64,000 nucleotides of DNA from Ligilactobacillus ruminis DSM 20403 = NBRC 102161 (GCF_900113455.1 NZ_FOPI01000006.1:1-64000), one strand, 5' to 3'; positions 37,664 to 48,054 are shown, counted from the stretch's first letter. Notes: generated by a model from the letters alone, not told the origin. Made by a program: numbers and translations.

Positions 37664-38239
37664 ATGAATCTTAATAGACGACATAAATTAACCAAAGAAG
37701 AAACAGAACACGTCAAAAAGATTACGAACAGCGGGCGTCTCTATTATGATTACGATCCGCTGATTGAAAGCGCAAGAAATTTTGCCTATGAGACGTGTCG
37801 ACGCTACAACCGCAATGAAACGGACATTGACGAATTAAGGTCCTTGTTTGAAAAACTGGGCAAAAATCCAAGTATCGCTGACGGGTTCATTACCGAATTC
37901 GGCTTTAATCTTAGCATCGGCGACGACTTTGACGCAGGCTGCGGCTTAAAAATCATCGATTGCAACGAGGTCTCGATCGGAAACAACGTCACCATCGGAG
38001 AAAACGTTGGAATCTACACGAGCAATCATGCAAAAGATCCCAAGCTGCGTCGCGATCACTGGTGCAGCGAGCTTCCGATTAGAATCGGAAACAACGTTGT
38101 GATCGAAAGCAACTCGGTCGTTTTGCCAGGGACGATTATCGGAGACGATGCATGGATCAGACCCGGAAGCGTCGTTTTGGGCAGAATCGAAGCGGACAGT
38201 ATTTGTGCGGGCGATCCCGCAAGAAGGGAAAGTAAATGA
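37664..38239 (+). CDS. sugar O-acetyltransferase (maltose acetyltransferase type), second copy
   Basis: 191 residues, same fold as its divergent neighbour. Here the loop YTSNHAKDPKLRR holds the His expected for catalysis, so this copy looks the more conventional enzyme. Hexapeptide repeats run from about residue 75 (LSIGDDFDAGCGLKI) to 185. Its stop overlaps the topB start by 4 bases (ATGA), tying its translation to a topoisomerase gene, which is an accident of packing more likely than a functional link. Confidence 0.78.
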   Translation: MNLNRRHKLTKEETEHVKKITNSGRLYYDYDPLIESARNFAYETCRRYNRNETDIDELRSLFEKLGKNPSIADGFITEFGFNLSIGDDFDAGCGLKIIDCNEVSIGNNVTIGENVGIYTSNHAKDPKLRRDHWCSELPIRIGNNVVIESNSVVLPGTIIGDDAWIRPGSVVLGRIEADSICAGDPARRESK

Positions 38240-40308
38240 AACAACTGATTTTGGCTGAAAAGCCGAGCGTTGCCAGAGATTTGAGCCAAATTCTCGGAGC
38301 AACGGAAAAACATAAGGATTATTTTGAAGGAGATGGCGTGATCGTCACTTGGGCATTGGGGCACCTGCTCGGGCTCAAAATGCCGGAAGATCTGAACAAG
38401 GATTGGCAAAAATGGCAGCTTGAGACTTTGCCGATGCTTCCGAAGTTCATCGGAACGAAGCCTTTGCCGAAAACGAGGCATCAGCTGCAGGCAATCGAAC
38501 GTCTGGCAAAGAGATCGGACGTCAAGGAAGCCGTGATCGCAACGGATGCGGGAAGAGAAGGCGAGCTTGTGGCACGCTGGATTCTGCAGTACGTCAGGTT
38601 CAACAAGCCGGTCAAGCGTTTGTGGATCTCTTCTCAGACGACAAAAGCCGTCAAGGAAGGGTTTGCCAGGCTGAAACCTGCTTCTGATTATGATGATCTG
38701 TATCAATCGGCATTGGCGCGCGCAACTGCAGACTGGCTTGTCGGCCTCAACGTGACGCGTGCCTTGACCGTGAAATATCAGGACAATTTGTCGGCCGGGC
38801 GCGTGCAGACGCCGACTTTGGCCTTGGTTTTGAAGCAGGAAGACAAAATTTCAAGCTTCATTCCGCAAAAATACTATCAGATTGCGTTGAACGCATCGAA
38901 TCAAAAGGCACTGATGGAACAAAAAAATCCTTACGGCATCAAGAACAGAGAAGCAGCGCAAAAAATCGTTTCGGAACTTGAAAGAACAATCGGCAAGGTC
39001 GAAAAAATCACCGTCAAGGAGCACTCCGAAAAAGCACCTTTGCCTTATGATCTGACCGAGCTTCAACGTGCGGCGAACGAAAAGTACGGCTATTCTGCCA
39101 AAAAGACCTTGTCCGTCGTGCAAAGTCTCTACGAAGTTCACAAAATCGTCTCCTATCCGCGAACGGACAGCAAATATTTGTCGACCGACATGATTTCGAC
39201 GATGAAAGAACGCCTGCAGGCAGTCGGCTCAATGGTGCCGGAAGCTTTGGAATATGCCAGAAAGGGCGCAAAAGTCGTTCAAAAAAAGGTCTTCAACAAC
39301 GAAAAAGTGACCGATCACCACGCGCTCATTCCGACTGAGCAGCGTCCCGACTATGCCAAGCTGTCAAGCGATGAGCATCGAATTTACGGGATGATCGTCA
39401 AACGGTTCGTAATGATTTTTGCGCCCGAGTATCGCGAGAAAAAAGAAAAAATCACCGTTTCCTTTGCCAATCGCAGGTTCAATTTTTCCAAGACGACCGT
39501 TTTGCAAAAGGGATGGAAAGAAAATGCGCAGACGTCGGGCGAAGCACTGCATTTTAAAGAAGGACAACAAATCAAGGGAACTTTTGAAGTCAAGGAAAAG
39601 CTGACGACGCCACCGAATCCATTGACCGAAGGCGGTCTGCTTGCCTTGATGGAAAGATACAGTCTGGGGACTCCGGCAACGCGTGCAGAAATCATCGAAA
39701 AACTCGTGTCATCAGAACTAATGGAACGCGCCGGCAGCTTTTTGCGCGTAACACGCAAAGGCCGCCAGCTGCTCGAACTGGTCAATCCGTCCCTGGTGAC
39801 GCCGGAACTGACCGAAAAATGGGAAAAGCAGCTTGAAGCCATTGCTTTGGGCAAGTTTTCAAGCCAAAAGTTCATCGCAGAAATCAAGAACGATACGAAA
39901 AAACTCGTCAGCGAAGTCAAGAATTCGACCAAAAAGTACCAGGACTTCTCCATGACGCAAAAGAAATGCCCTGAATGCGGAGCTTTCTTGAAGGAAAAGA
40001 AGGTCAGGGACGGCAAGCTTTTGGTCTGTTCAAATGCAGAGTGCGACTACAAACGCCGTGCTGAAGCCAAAGTTTCCAATCACCGCTGTCCGCAATGCCA
40101 CAAGAAGATGCTGATCGTCTCCGGCGAAAAAGGCGAATATTTCCGCTGCAAGTATGACGGAACGACTGAAAAACTAGGCGGCAAAAAAGGCAAAAAGAAG
40201 ATGAGCAGGCACGAAGAACGTCGCTTGCTGAAAAAAATCAACCAAGACGACGAGCCGCAGGAAAGCGCATTGGCTGCGGCATTGAAAAAAGCCATGGAAG
40301 AAAAATAG
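38236..40308 (+). CDS. topB: DNA topoisomerase III
   Basis: 690 residues. Toprim domain at the N-terminus (LAEKPSVARDLS, DAGREGELVARW), active-site Tyr in VSYPRTDSKYLS near residue 310, and C-terminal zinc ribbons (CPECG near 578, CPQC near 620). A type IA enzyme that unlinks single-stranded catenanes, e.g. at converging forks. Housekeeping TopB and mobile-element copies look alike; the complete domain set and local composition favour a chromosomal one. Confidence 0.92.
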   Translation: MKQLILAEKPSVARDLSQILGATEKHKDYFEGDGVIVTWALGHLLGLKMPEDLNKDWQKWQLETLPMLPKFIGTKPLPKTRHQLQAIERLAKRSDVKEAVIATDAGREGELVARWILQYVRFNKPVKRLWISSQTTKAVKEGFARLKPASDYDDLYQSALARATADWLVGLNVTRALTVKYQDNLSAGRVQTPTLALVLKQEDKISSFIPQKYYQIALNASNQKALMEQKNPYGIKNREAAQKIVSELERTIGKVEKITVKEHSEKAPLPYDLTELQRAANEKYGYSAKKTLSVVQSLYEVHKIVSYPRTDSKYLSTDMISTMKERLQAVGSMVPEALEYARKGAKVVQKKVFNNEKVTDHHALIPTEQRPDYAKLSSDEHRIYGMIVKRFVMIFAPEYREKKEKITVSFANRRFNFSKTTVLQKGWKENAQTSGEALHFKEGQQIKGTFEVKEKLTTPPNPLTEGGLLALMERYSLGTPATRAEIIEKLVSSELMERAGSFLRVTRKGRQLLELVNPSLVTPELTEKWEKQLEAIALGKFSSQKFIAEIKNDTKKLVSEVKNSTKKYQDFSMTQKKCPECGAFLKEKKVRDGKLLVCSNAECDYKRRAEAKVSNHRCPQCHKKMLIVSGEKGEYFRCKYDGTTEKLGGKKGKKKMSRHEERRLLKKINQDDEPQESALAAALKKAMEEK

Positions 40309-40442
40309 GCAACAGAAAAGATTATCGTTTGTCGGCAGATCAGACTCGTTTTCAGCAATCGTCACTTGCGTGGGGCGTTTTTTGATTTTGGCGGTGCAGA
40401 CACTGCATGTGGCATCAAGAGCAAACAAAACATACTAATCTG

Positions 40443-40490
40443 GTGTTGGATGATTACTCGACGGAGTAGTCGTTCAACACTTTTTCTTTT
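40443..40490 (+). terminator. strong hairpin upstream of IS110
   Basis: GTGTTGGATGATTACT pairs with AGTAGTCGTTCAACAC (two mismatches), followed by TTTTTC. It separates topB from the IS110 noncoding end. Confidence 0.6.
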
Positions 40491-40502
40491 ACTATATAAA
40501 GT

Positions 40503-40662
40503 GGAGATGAAGCCAATGCCGTGCGTCTTTTGGACACATGATGTCGTAAATAAAACGGGCAGCTTCACCATTCAATTGAGAATCTCGTCTAAGTATGTTG
40601 GCTGTTAAAGTCCGGTTGAGAAAATTAGATCTGATTGAATTGGGTGAAGGAAGCTCATCTCC
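40503..40662 (+). ncRNA. candidate IS110 bridge RNA region
   Basis: GGAGATGA and TCATCTCC close a ~160-base segment directly before the IS110 transposase. IS110-type elements encode a bridge RNA of about this size in this position, whose two loops pair with target and donor DNA. Closing stem and position are seen; the identity as bridge RNA is inferred. Confidence 0.45.
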
Positions 40663-40685
40663 AAGTAAAGCGGAGGTTTATTCTT

Positions 40686-41909
40686 ATGGATTTATTGAAA
40701 ACTGTTTTCGGTATTGATGTTAGCAGCCGGAAGTCTAACGTATGCATTATGGTCAATGGCCAAAAAGTTAATGACTATGCCATCTCCAACGATATGGTAG
40801 GCTTCAATCAGCTGCTGGGTGACCTTAAGCAGGTTACTAAACCGCAGATTATCTTTGAAGCAACTGGCGTCTATTCCAGAAGACTCCAGGCGTTCTTGGA
40901 CATGCACGAATTGCGCTATGTCATGATGAATCCGCTAGAAGCCAAAAGAAAGACAAAGGATGACCTGCACCAGAACAAGACCGATAAGCTTGATGCCTTG
41001 TACCTTGCCAAGCTGCAATCTGAGCACCCGCAGCGGCTGGCCTACGTTCAAAGCGAAGAATATCAAGAATTGATGGCCAATAACCGTATCTATGAGCAGG
41101 CTTCGCACGATCTGATAACCAACAGGAATAGACTGCACAAAGCCATTCAGCTCACTTTCCCAGAGATTGAGCACTTAATGGTTAATCCGATAGGGAAAAA
41201 CTACTGGAGTATTGTCCTCAGATTCCCACACCCAGATATCGTACTAGAAACAAAAGAAGCCGATATCATCGACTTCTTAAAGGGCTTAACCGGTATTGGT
41301 AAAAAACGCGCTAACGACATAGCGCAAAGTCTTATTCGGTTGGCTAAAGTCGCATGCCCAGCTGTCAAAAAGAACAGTGCTCATATTCGTGGCCTCAAAA
41401 TGGCTATTAACAACATTCTGAGCGCTGAAGAAGAGTGACAGACTGCTTTACAGGAGATGGCAAAGCTGGCTCCTAAACGGGATCTGGAGATCCTCACAAG
41501 CATTCCAGGCATCGGCAAAAACACTGCTCTAAGAATCATTAGTGAGCTTGGGGATATCAGACGTTTTAACAACCCTAGCCAATTAAATGCCTTCGTTGGT
41601 GTTGATCCTCAAGTTTATGAATCTGGCAATCTCACGGCCCACCTGTCAATTTCAAAGCGTGGGACAGCTATTGGCAGAAAGGTGCTGTACTTGGCCATAA
41701 GCCAAATTCAGTCGGCTAAGAAAGCTGGAAACCCTTGTCATATTGCGGATTATTACGAGAAACGAAAACGGTCTTCTGAGACTGCAAGTCACAAGAAGGC
41801 CGCTATCGCATCGATCCATAAATTATTACGGACGATCTTCGCTTTAATTACGAATGATCAATTGTATAGCTATGACATAGCCAAACATAACCAAAGACTT
41901 TTGTCATAA
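40686..41909 (+). pseudogene. IS110 family transposase with an in-frame TGA
   Basis: The whole frame codes for 407 residues but has one TGA at 41436-41438, after residue 250 (EEE-stop-QTALQE). N-terminal RuvC-like DEDD domain: FGIDVSSRK, FEATGVY, DKLDALYLA. C-terminal domain: IPGIGKNTALRIISELGD and LSISKRGTAIGRK with the catalytic Ser. Both halves are otherwise intact and in one frame, so this is one nonsense change, or a leaky stop (TGA followed by C). AGCGGAGG precedes the ATG. Confidence 0.85.
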
Positions 41910-42166
41910 AAATTGATCCAATAGATATTATAACAGCCTCTTTTTTGAAATTACAGAAGGTGGCTGTATTTATCGTGCCCTAAATCAGATATTTGACTTG
42001 ATCCTTCAGGAGTCATTTCCCGATCGAGCTCTTATTTCAAAATAAAATTGCCTAAAATCGTTGATAACACTTGACTTAGAGTAGAAAAAAAGAGGCCCAT
42101 AGGCCTCGCTATTCGTAACTTAAAATCCTCTACCACAATTCTTCTAAGTATAGAAAGCTGGTTTCT
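41910..42166. other. noncoding region between IS110 and ISL3
   Basis: Holds the right part of IS110 and the left part of the ISL3 element. An AAAAAAAGAGGCC / GGCCTC hairpin (42084-42107) can terminate minus-strand transcripts. No ISL3-type left inverted repeat (GGCTCTTTGTC) was found, so the left end is probably lost. Confidence 0.4.
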
Positions 42167-43441
42167 ATGAACCCTACTGCTAATTATATTGAAAACTTGC
42201 TTAATGTTAAAGACCCTTGCCTAAATTTTGTAGATTGCTCTCAAACAACTTACAAGGGGAGAAAAGTAATCATGTGTACAGCCATTGCCGAGCTCGACAC
42301 ATGTCCTAATTGTAAATCTGCTGATGACTATATATATAACGGCTTCAAGGTCGTTCATATCCCTTATATTTCAGCTGACGAAAGCAATCCAGTCATTATC
42401 AAAGTCAAGAAGCACGGTATTTTTTGTAAGAACTGTGAGCTATACAGTTATCCGTCTACCCAAATCGTTGACAAGTATTGCCACATCTCTAACGCCGTTA
42501 AACGTAAGATCATTGTCGGACTCACTAAAGATCATTCTATGACCAGTATCGCTGAAGAGAATGGTGTATCAGTTACTACTGTGCAAAGATACTTAGACCA
42601 CTGTAGCGCTCAATTTACTCCTTCATTCGATTCTTTGCCAGAACACTTAGCGTTTGATGAATTTAGAGGTGTGGGGCGAAAGCTGCACTTTATCTGTCAA
42701 GATGGCGAAAAACATACCATCGTCGCCATTTTAGAGAATCGCTTCAAAAACACTATTATTAAATACTTTTTGCAGTTCCCGGAAATAGTTAGAAAGACTG
42801 TCAGAACAGTAAGTATGGACCTCAACTGCTACTACGGTGATATTGTGCGTCAGATTTTCCCAAACGCCGAGCTTGTCATTGACCGTTTCCATATGGTTCA
42901 AATGGTAAACAGATCCTTTATCGGTTTTAGAGTTCAAGTCATGAAACAGTTAGATAAGAAATCCAGAGAATACAAGCTTCTAAAACGATATTGGAAGCTG
43001 TATATGAAGAAATATAAGGATCTGGAAGGCAGTAAACAATTTTATGACAGATGTCTTAAAGTCCCGTATACACCGGCTCAAATCGTTGATGAAGGCCTTA
43101 AATGCAATGAAACACTGAAGAACACATACGACTTCATGCAGGATTTCGTGTATGCTTTAGCAGACAAAGATACGAAAAAATTAACGATCTGCTCGACAGT
43201 AATATCGGTCAGTATTGTGAGCAATTGAAAACAACCATACGGATCTTCAGAAAGAACAGGAGGGCTGTCATTAATGGTGCCAAAATGTCGTACTCAAATG
43301 GCTGCCTAGAGGGCGTTAATCGTAAGATCAAACAAATTGAACGTACAGCCCTATGGCTATTCTAATTTCACTCACCTTTTGAAAAGGATCAGACTAGAGC
43401 AGAACATCATTTGCTTCAAAAAAAGCACTAAACATATGTAA
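42167..43441 (+). pseudogene. ISL3 family transposase with two frameshifts
   Basis: Reads as an ISL3 transposase: N-terminal zinc-finger pairs (CPNC, CKNC), HTH region (MTSIAEENGVSVTTVQRYL), then the DDE core (LAFDEFRGVG, MDLNCYY, VIDRFHMVQMVN). At 43180 one base seems missing from an A-run, after which the frame moves to NDLLDSNIGQYCEQLKTTIR and EGVNRKIKQIERTA; near 43350 an extra C (GCCCTATGG for GCCTATGG) shifts it again to GYSNFTHLLKRIRLEQN. Together the three pieces give a full-length, inactive transposase. Confidence 0.85.
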
Positions 43442-43458
43442 GATTTCTTGACAAGCAT

Positions 43459-43483
43459 CAGTAAGATTTGACAAAGAGCCTAT
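43459..43483 (+). repeat. ISL3 right inverted repeat
   Basis: On the minus strand it begins GGCTCTTTGTCAAATCTTAC, the typical ISL3-family end. Confidence 0.7.
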
Positions 43484-43567
43484 ATAATACGTAAAACTCG
43501 AATTTGCGCTAGCAGTTTTTTTATGCCGACTCGAACTAACCGGTACCGTTCGGCTTAAATCAGCCAC

Positions 43568-43606
43568 AAAAAAGGGCTAGTCAAGCATTCAAGCCGACTA
43601 GCCCTT
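43568..43606 (-). terminator. terminator of the pullulanase gene
   Basis: AAGGGCTAGTC and GACTAGCCCTT are perfect 11-base arms; on the minus strand six T follow. Confidence 0.85.
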
Positions 43607-43663
43607 CTTCATTAGTTGAATTATAACTAAAGTTACAAACCGCGTTGCTTTAAATTTAAAAAC

Positions 43664-46600
43664 TTAATTCCGTTTCCGTTGCGGTTTTACCAAACTCATC
43701 AAGCCGGCTAACATGATTCCCAGTAAGCCTAGCAAGCTTGCGGATTGACCCGCCCGCTCACCAGCTTGTGGTAAACCGGTTGCCGCGGCCCGACCAGCTT
43801 TGGCAGCGGTCGTTGGCGTCAACGTGGCCTTAGTAGCTGACGACGTCGCCTGATTAGCGGTTGTGGTCGGTATGGTTGGTTTTTCCACTTCACCAGCAAG
43901 CTGGTCTTCAGCAGTCGTCGTGGTTGATCCGCCACCCGGTTGCGTGGTCGCGCCGGTCTGACCATTTTCTTTGCCATGGTGATCACCAGTCTGACCGTTA
44001 CCACCACTTGGTTGTCCTCCGGGTTGGCCGTTATCAGTTGTCATCTTCGCAACCAGTACCGTCACAATTCGCGCCGTGCCATCGTTATCAAAGTCGTAGC
44101 TAACCGTCGTCTGGTCACCGGTCAAATGGTACCCAGCTGGCGCCGTCAGTGTGTAAGCCGTGCCAGCCGCGGTCAACGTTACGGTCGTCGTTTTAACCAG
44201 TTGACCGTTGTCATCCTGGTAATTGATCGTCACGGTCTGCGGCAAGTCTTCGCGCACGACTAACGTACTGAGAGCGGCCAGGTTAGTGACCGTTCCGAGG
44301 GTGACCGCATCGCTGCCGAGCAGCACCCGGCCGTTGGTCAATTTGACGGCGTCAAAGACTTGGGCGCTGTCGTTCACGTTAAAGAGCACGTATAACTTGT
44401 GGCCGCCCGCTAAATATTCGAAGGCGAAGACGCCGTTTTTACCGTCCTGTAAGACCTTGACCGTCTTGTCGATGTCAGCGTAGTTCGTCAGCCGGAACGC
44501 ACTTTCGTCCTTGCGTAACTGAACCAGCTGCTTAAAGTAGTCGACCAGTTCCTGATTATCCTGAACGCGGTCCCAGTCGATCTGGTTGACCGCATCCGGT
44601 GACTTGTAACTGTTCTCGTCGCCGCCCTTGGTCCGCAGGGATTCCTGTCCACCGTAAACGAACGGGACCCCCTCGGCCAAGAAGGCCATCGAGGTTGCCA
44701 GCTTGTCACGCTTGATCAGGTTAGCCTGGGACTCGTTCGGCATCAAAGCCGTTAACATGTCGTAGAGCGTCCGGTTATCGTGGCAAGCCACGTAGTTCAG
44801 CGTCTGACTCGGCGACTGGTACGGGTGAGCCGGGACTGCGTTAGCGTAATCCTGACCACCGAGGAAACCGGCAATAAACGCCTGGGCGTGCTGGTCGTAG
44901 TCGTCTTCCTGGGCGTTTCCTTCGACCAGCCCCTTACTGATGCCGCCAAACTCGGCCCCCCTGATGGCGTCGCGAATATCACCACTGAAGAAACCAATGT
45001 GCTGATCAAGTTTGTCAGCGTTATACTGTCCCGCACCAATGTCGTGGTTGGTAGCGCGCATGTCCCAGCCTTCTCCGTAAACCAAGATACCGGGGTCGAT
45101 AGCGTTCAATTCGGCGCGAATCGCGTTCATCGTGTCGACGTCCAAAATGCCCATTAAATCAAAGCGGAAACCGTCGATGTTGTACTCGGTCGCCCAGTAC
45201 TTCACCGAATCCAGAATGTACTTGCGAACCATCCTGCGCTCACTGGCGACGTCGTTTCCGACCCCGCTACCGCTGGTTGGGTGGCCACCTTGATCATACT
45301 GGAAGTAGTAACCCGGCACGACCTTTTGAAAGGCCTGTTCGTCCATTGAGTAGACGTGATTATAAACCACGTCCATCACCACGCGAATCCCGGCCTTGTG
45401 GTAGCCGTTGACCATTTCCTTCATTTCCAGCACCCGCGCAGTCGGGTCGCTGGCGTCGCTAGAATAAGTCCCCTCCGGAACGTTATAGTTCTTCGGGTCG
45501 TAACCCCAGTTATAACTCGGGTCGGCGCTGGTTTCATCAATGCTGGCAAAGTCGTACATCGGCATGAGTTGTACGTGGGTCACCCCGAGGTCCTTCAGGT
45601 AATCCAACCCGGTCGCTTGACCGGATGCGGTGTGGGTGCCGGATTCGACCATGCCGGTAAACTTCCCCTTGGCCGTCACACCGGAATTCGGGTCCTTGGT
45701 GAAGTCGCGGACACTAGTTTCATAAATCACGGCGTCGGTTGGATCACTAAAGCTCGGTAACCGGTCAAAGTCGGCTGGCTTGACTGCATCAACGTCGGCA
45801 ATCACACTGCGGTTGCCATTAACGGTGACCGCCTTGCTATAAGGGTCCTCAGTGGTGGTCACGCTACCGTCACCGAAGTGGAGCTGATAGTCGTAGGCCC
45901 AGCCCTGATAATCGCCGGGAAGCACCGCCGTCCAAACGCCCTTGGCGCCCCGCTGCATGGCAATCGTCTTGGTCACCGCGGCGTCGGCGGTATGTTGCTG
46001 ATAAAGGCGTAGTTCGATTTGATTGGCGGTCGGGGCCCACAACTTGATTTGCGTCCGTTGCTTGCTGTAGGTCACACCTAGGTCGTCGCCGTCGTAATAG
46101 TATTCGTTATCGAACGCTTGTGAGCGGACGTAATCGCCGATGTCCATAACCTTAGCGTTACCGTTGAAGCTGACGCTGTTAGTGGTCATAATGTCGAGGT
46201 CGGTAGTGGTCGTCAACTTGAACTGCTTGCTCCGTCCGGTTGCGTCCGGTGCAATTGCCGTCACGTCCTTAACGGTATGTCCGGCCACGCTCAGTTGTTG
46301 GCGGGCCTCCGCCGCCGTCAGGGCCTTGCCGATTGTCACGGTAACTTCCGTCGGCGTTTGCATGGCCGCGCTAGTCACCATTTCCTGTTGCAACGCAAAA
46401 CTAGCGGTGTAATACGGCTGCTGATCCCCGGCCACGACGTAAATGTCGGTCGCGGCGTCACTAGCTACCGGCGTGAAGGCCCGCGTCAATTCATCAGCAC
46501 CGACCGGTTGGACGTAAACGGTCGTAAAGTCGGCGGCCGTCAACTGCACGGTGCCGAGCAAATTGCCGTTGGCGTCGGTTTGGTTCAAATCAACCGTTTG

Positions 46601-47578
46601 CGCCCCTGCCTCACCGGCCTTGTCGGTCCACACGCGGTAGCGATTAACGGCCGACTGATTCTTGTCATGATAATGCACGTTGATGGTGGTGTCGTGGTAA
46701 GTCGGCGTCACGTCCTGAGCGTCGTCACTGCCCGCACGGTACCAGACTTCGCCCTTCCCGTTAGCGTCGACGGTAACGGTCCGGTCGGCGCCATTGCCGT
46801 CCTTATCCCAACTATCGACACCCTTGATCAGCACGCCGAGTTGTTGGTAATTTTGATCCATGTCGATTTCGGCGTAGGCACCAAAATCATCGGTTCCGGT
46901 CCAGTCGTACTGCTGACCATTACCGTTAGGTTTCAGTCCCCAAACGTACGGCGCCCACTTACTACTGTCACCCTGATAGTGAATAATCACCTTGGTCGTG
47001 TCTTTAACGGGGACCGGTGCCGTCGTTTCAGTCTTCGTGTCAACTTGGGCCGGGGCACTGACTGGTTGGGTGACCGGCGCCGGTTTCTCAACTTGACTGT
47101 TTTTCGGTGTGGCGGTTTTGGCCTTTTCGCTAGTGACCACCGGATTAGTCTTCGCTACTTCCGGTACGGCAACCGACTTAGTTGAAGAAGTTGACTGATT
47201 AGTCTTCGTTTCAAGTGACGATTGCAGGTCTTTTTCACCCGTTAGCGTGCTGGTCGCTGCCGGCGTTTGGGATATCGCCACGTCGGTTTTCGTCGGCTGG
47301 TCAGCAGCTGGGTCGATGCTTGGCACCTGGTCCGTTTCGGCAACGGTTCCCGATTGTTCCGCGTTGGTTGTACCAGTTGTCGTTGTCGTTGCCGGTTTCG
47401 CAACCGATTGCACGGCCGTCGTGGTTGTTTGAGTATTTGACAGCGTATCCGCTTGCACTGTCGTGGTCGACAACCCCATATAGATTCCCATGGCTAAGAC
47501 CGCACTTGACGCATACAGCCACTGTTTCCCGTGTTTCCACATCCGCCAATTTTCCTGAACAACATCCTGATTATGCAT
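43664..47578 (-). CDS. pulA: cell-wall-anchored pullulanase (GH13)
   Basis: 1304 residues from ATG 47578, chosen because AGGGGG lies 10 bases upstream; a start at 47644 has no ribosome site. Order: KxYKxGKxW signal peptide (RMWKHGKQW), Thr/Ser/Ala-rich linker, two CBM41-like starch-binding repeats (VIIHYQGDSSKWAPYVWG), CBM48-like region, then GH13 pullulanase catalytic domain with YNWGYDP, DVVYNH, GFRFDLMGILD (nucleophile Asp), GEGWD (acid Glu) and CHDN. A MucBP-type repeat (TINYQDDNGQLV) and a LPQAG sortase signal with membrane anchor follow. It cuts alpha-1,6 bonds in pullulan, starch and glycogen at the cell surface. Much richer in G+C than the flanks. Confidence 0.92.
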   Translation of the reverse strand: MHNQDVVQENWRMWKHGKQWLYASSAVLAMGIYMGLSTTTVQADTLSNTQTTTTAVQSVAKPATTTTTGTTNAEQSGTVAETDQVPSIDPAADQPTKTDVAISQTPAATSTLTGEKDLQSSLETKTNQSTSSTKSVAVPEVAKTNPVVTSEKAKTATPKNSQVEKPAPVTQPVSAPAQVDTKTETTAPVPVKDTTKVIIHYQGDSSKWAPYVWGLKPNGNGQQYDWTGTDDFGAYAEIDMDQNYQQLGVLIKGVDSWDKDGNGADRTVTVDANGKGEVWYRAGSDDAQDVTPTYHDTTINVHYHDKNQSAVNRYRVWTDKAGEAGAQTVDLNQTDANGNLLGTVQLTAADFTTVYVQPVGADELTRAFTPVASDAATDIYVVAGDQQPYYTASFALQQEMVTSAAMQTPTEVTVTIGKALTAAEARQQLSVAGHTVKDVTAIAPDATGRSKQFKLTTTTDLDIMTTNSVSFNGNAKVMDIGDYVRSQAFDNEYYYDGDDLGVTYSKQRTQIKLWAPTANQIELRLYQQHTADAAVTKTIAMQRGAKGVWTAVLPGDYQGWAYDYQLHFGDGSVTTTEDPYSKAVTVNGNRSVIADVDAVKPADFDRLPSFSDPTDAVIYETSVRDFTKDPNSGVTAKGKFTGMVESGTHTASGQATGLDYLKDLGVTHVQLMPMYDFASIDETSADPSYNWGYDPKNYNVPEGTYSSDASDPTARVLEMKEMVNGYHKAGIRVVMDVVYNHVYSMDEQAFQKVVPGYYFQYDQGGHPTSGSGVGNDVASERRMVRKYILDSVKYWATEYNIDGFRFDLMGILDVDTMNAIRAELNAIDPGILVYGEGWDMRATNHDIGAGQYNADKLDQHIGFFSGDIRDAIRGAEFGGISKGLVEGNAQEDDYDQHAQAFIAGFLGGQDYANAVPAHPYQSPSQTLNYVACHDNRTLYDMLTALMPNESQANLIKRDKLATSMAFLAEGVPFVYGGQESLRTKGGDENSYKSPDAVNQIDWDRVQDNQELVDYFKQLVQLRKDESAFRLTNYADIDKTVKVLQDGKNGVFAFEYLAGGHKLYVLFNVNDSAQVFDAVKLTNGRVLLGSDAVTLGTVTNLAALSTLVVREDLPQTVTINYQDDNGQLVKTTTVTLTAAGTAYTLTAPAGYHLTGDQTTVSYDFDNDGTARIVTVLVAKMTTDNGQPGGQPSGGNGQTGDHHGKENGQTGATTQPGGGSTTTTAEDQLAGEVEKPTIPTTTANQATSSATKATLTPTTAAKAGRAAATGLPQAGERAGQSASLLGLLGIMLAGLMSLVKPQRKRN

Positions 47579-47691
47579 ATTCTGCAACCCCCTAATAACA
47601 TTCTGTTCACCCTTGAATCTAAACCTAGACCAATTGTTGCTCATACCACTAGGCTAATGCAAGCGCTTCAATAACGCAAGCATTTTTCAAA

Positions 47692-47705
47692 TGTTAACGC
47701 TATCA
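47692..47705 (-). promoter_or_regulatory. cre site (CcpA) upstream of pulA
   Basis: TGTTAACGCTATCA fits the catabolite-responsive consensus TGWNANCGNTNNCA at every position, 114 bases before the pulA start; a second half-matching site (GCAAGCGCTT) lies at 47659-47668. Carbon catabolite repression of the pullulanase is the obvious reading. Confidence 0.6.
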
Positions 47706-48054
47706 TTATTACTAGGTGCTATAAATAATTGACAGTGGTCAACGCTGTACTAAACAACTGACCGAATCACGAACGTTGCGCAACTAATGACCAGTGCCGA
47801 TGGTTAACTTAGGTTGGTTAAGTCAGCTACCCAATCAAAAACTCGGGATGGTAGTGGCCACACCGAGTTGTGTTAATTATTATGAACCTCATCACCGAAT
47901 TGGTACGTCTGTAGGTTGGCGACATTTAAGTCCTGATTACTGGCAATGGTTTACGCTTTTTCCGTCACAATCTTGGCAAAACCGGCTTGCAACTCGCTGT
48001 TTTGGCTGGTGCGAACGTATAAATCATCACCGTTAGTTGTTCCGGTTACGAAAA
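47706..48054. other. noncoding stretch between pulA and the lipoprotein gene
   Basis: No supported gene. It should hold the pulA promoter; A short plus-strand frame here has no ribosome site. Confidence 0.4.

Noticed and set aside
38056-38706. 216-codon minus-strand frame at the start of topB
   Set aside because: Antisense to the acetyltransferase end and the Toprim domain; no ribosome site.
42044-42070. 15-base match CTAAAATCGTTGATA shared with 35498-35512
   Set aside because: Matches of this length are expected by chance between AT-rich stretches of a 64 kb window, and the flanks do not match.
46277-47185. 302-codon plus-strand open frame inside pulA
   Set aside because: Antisense to the pullulanase; long only because the G+C-rich Thr/Ala/Val coding sequence has few stops on the other strand. 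No ribosome site or known domain.
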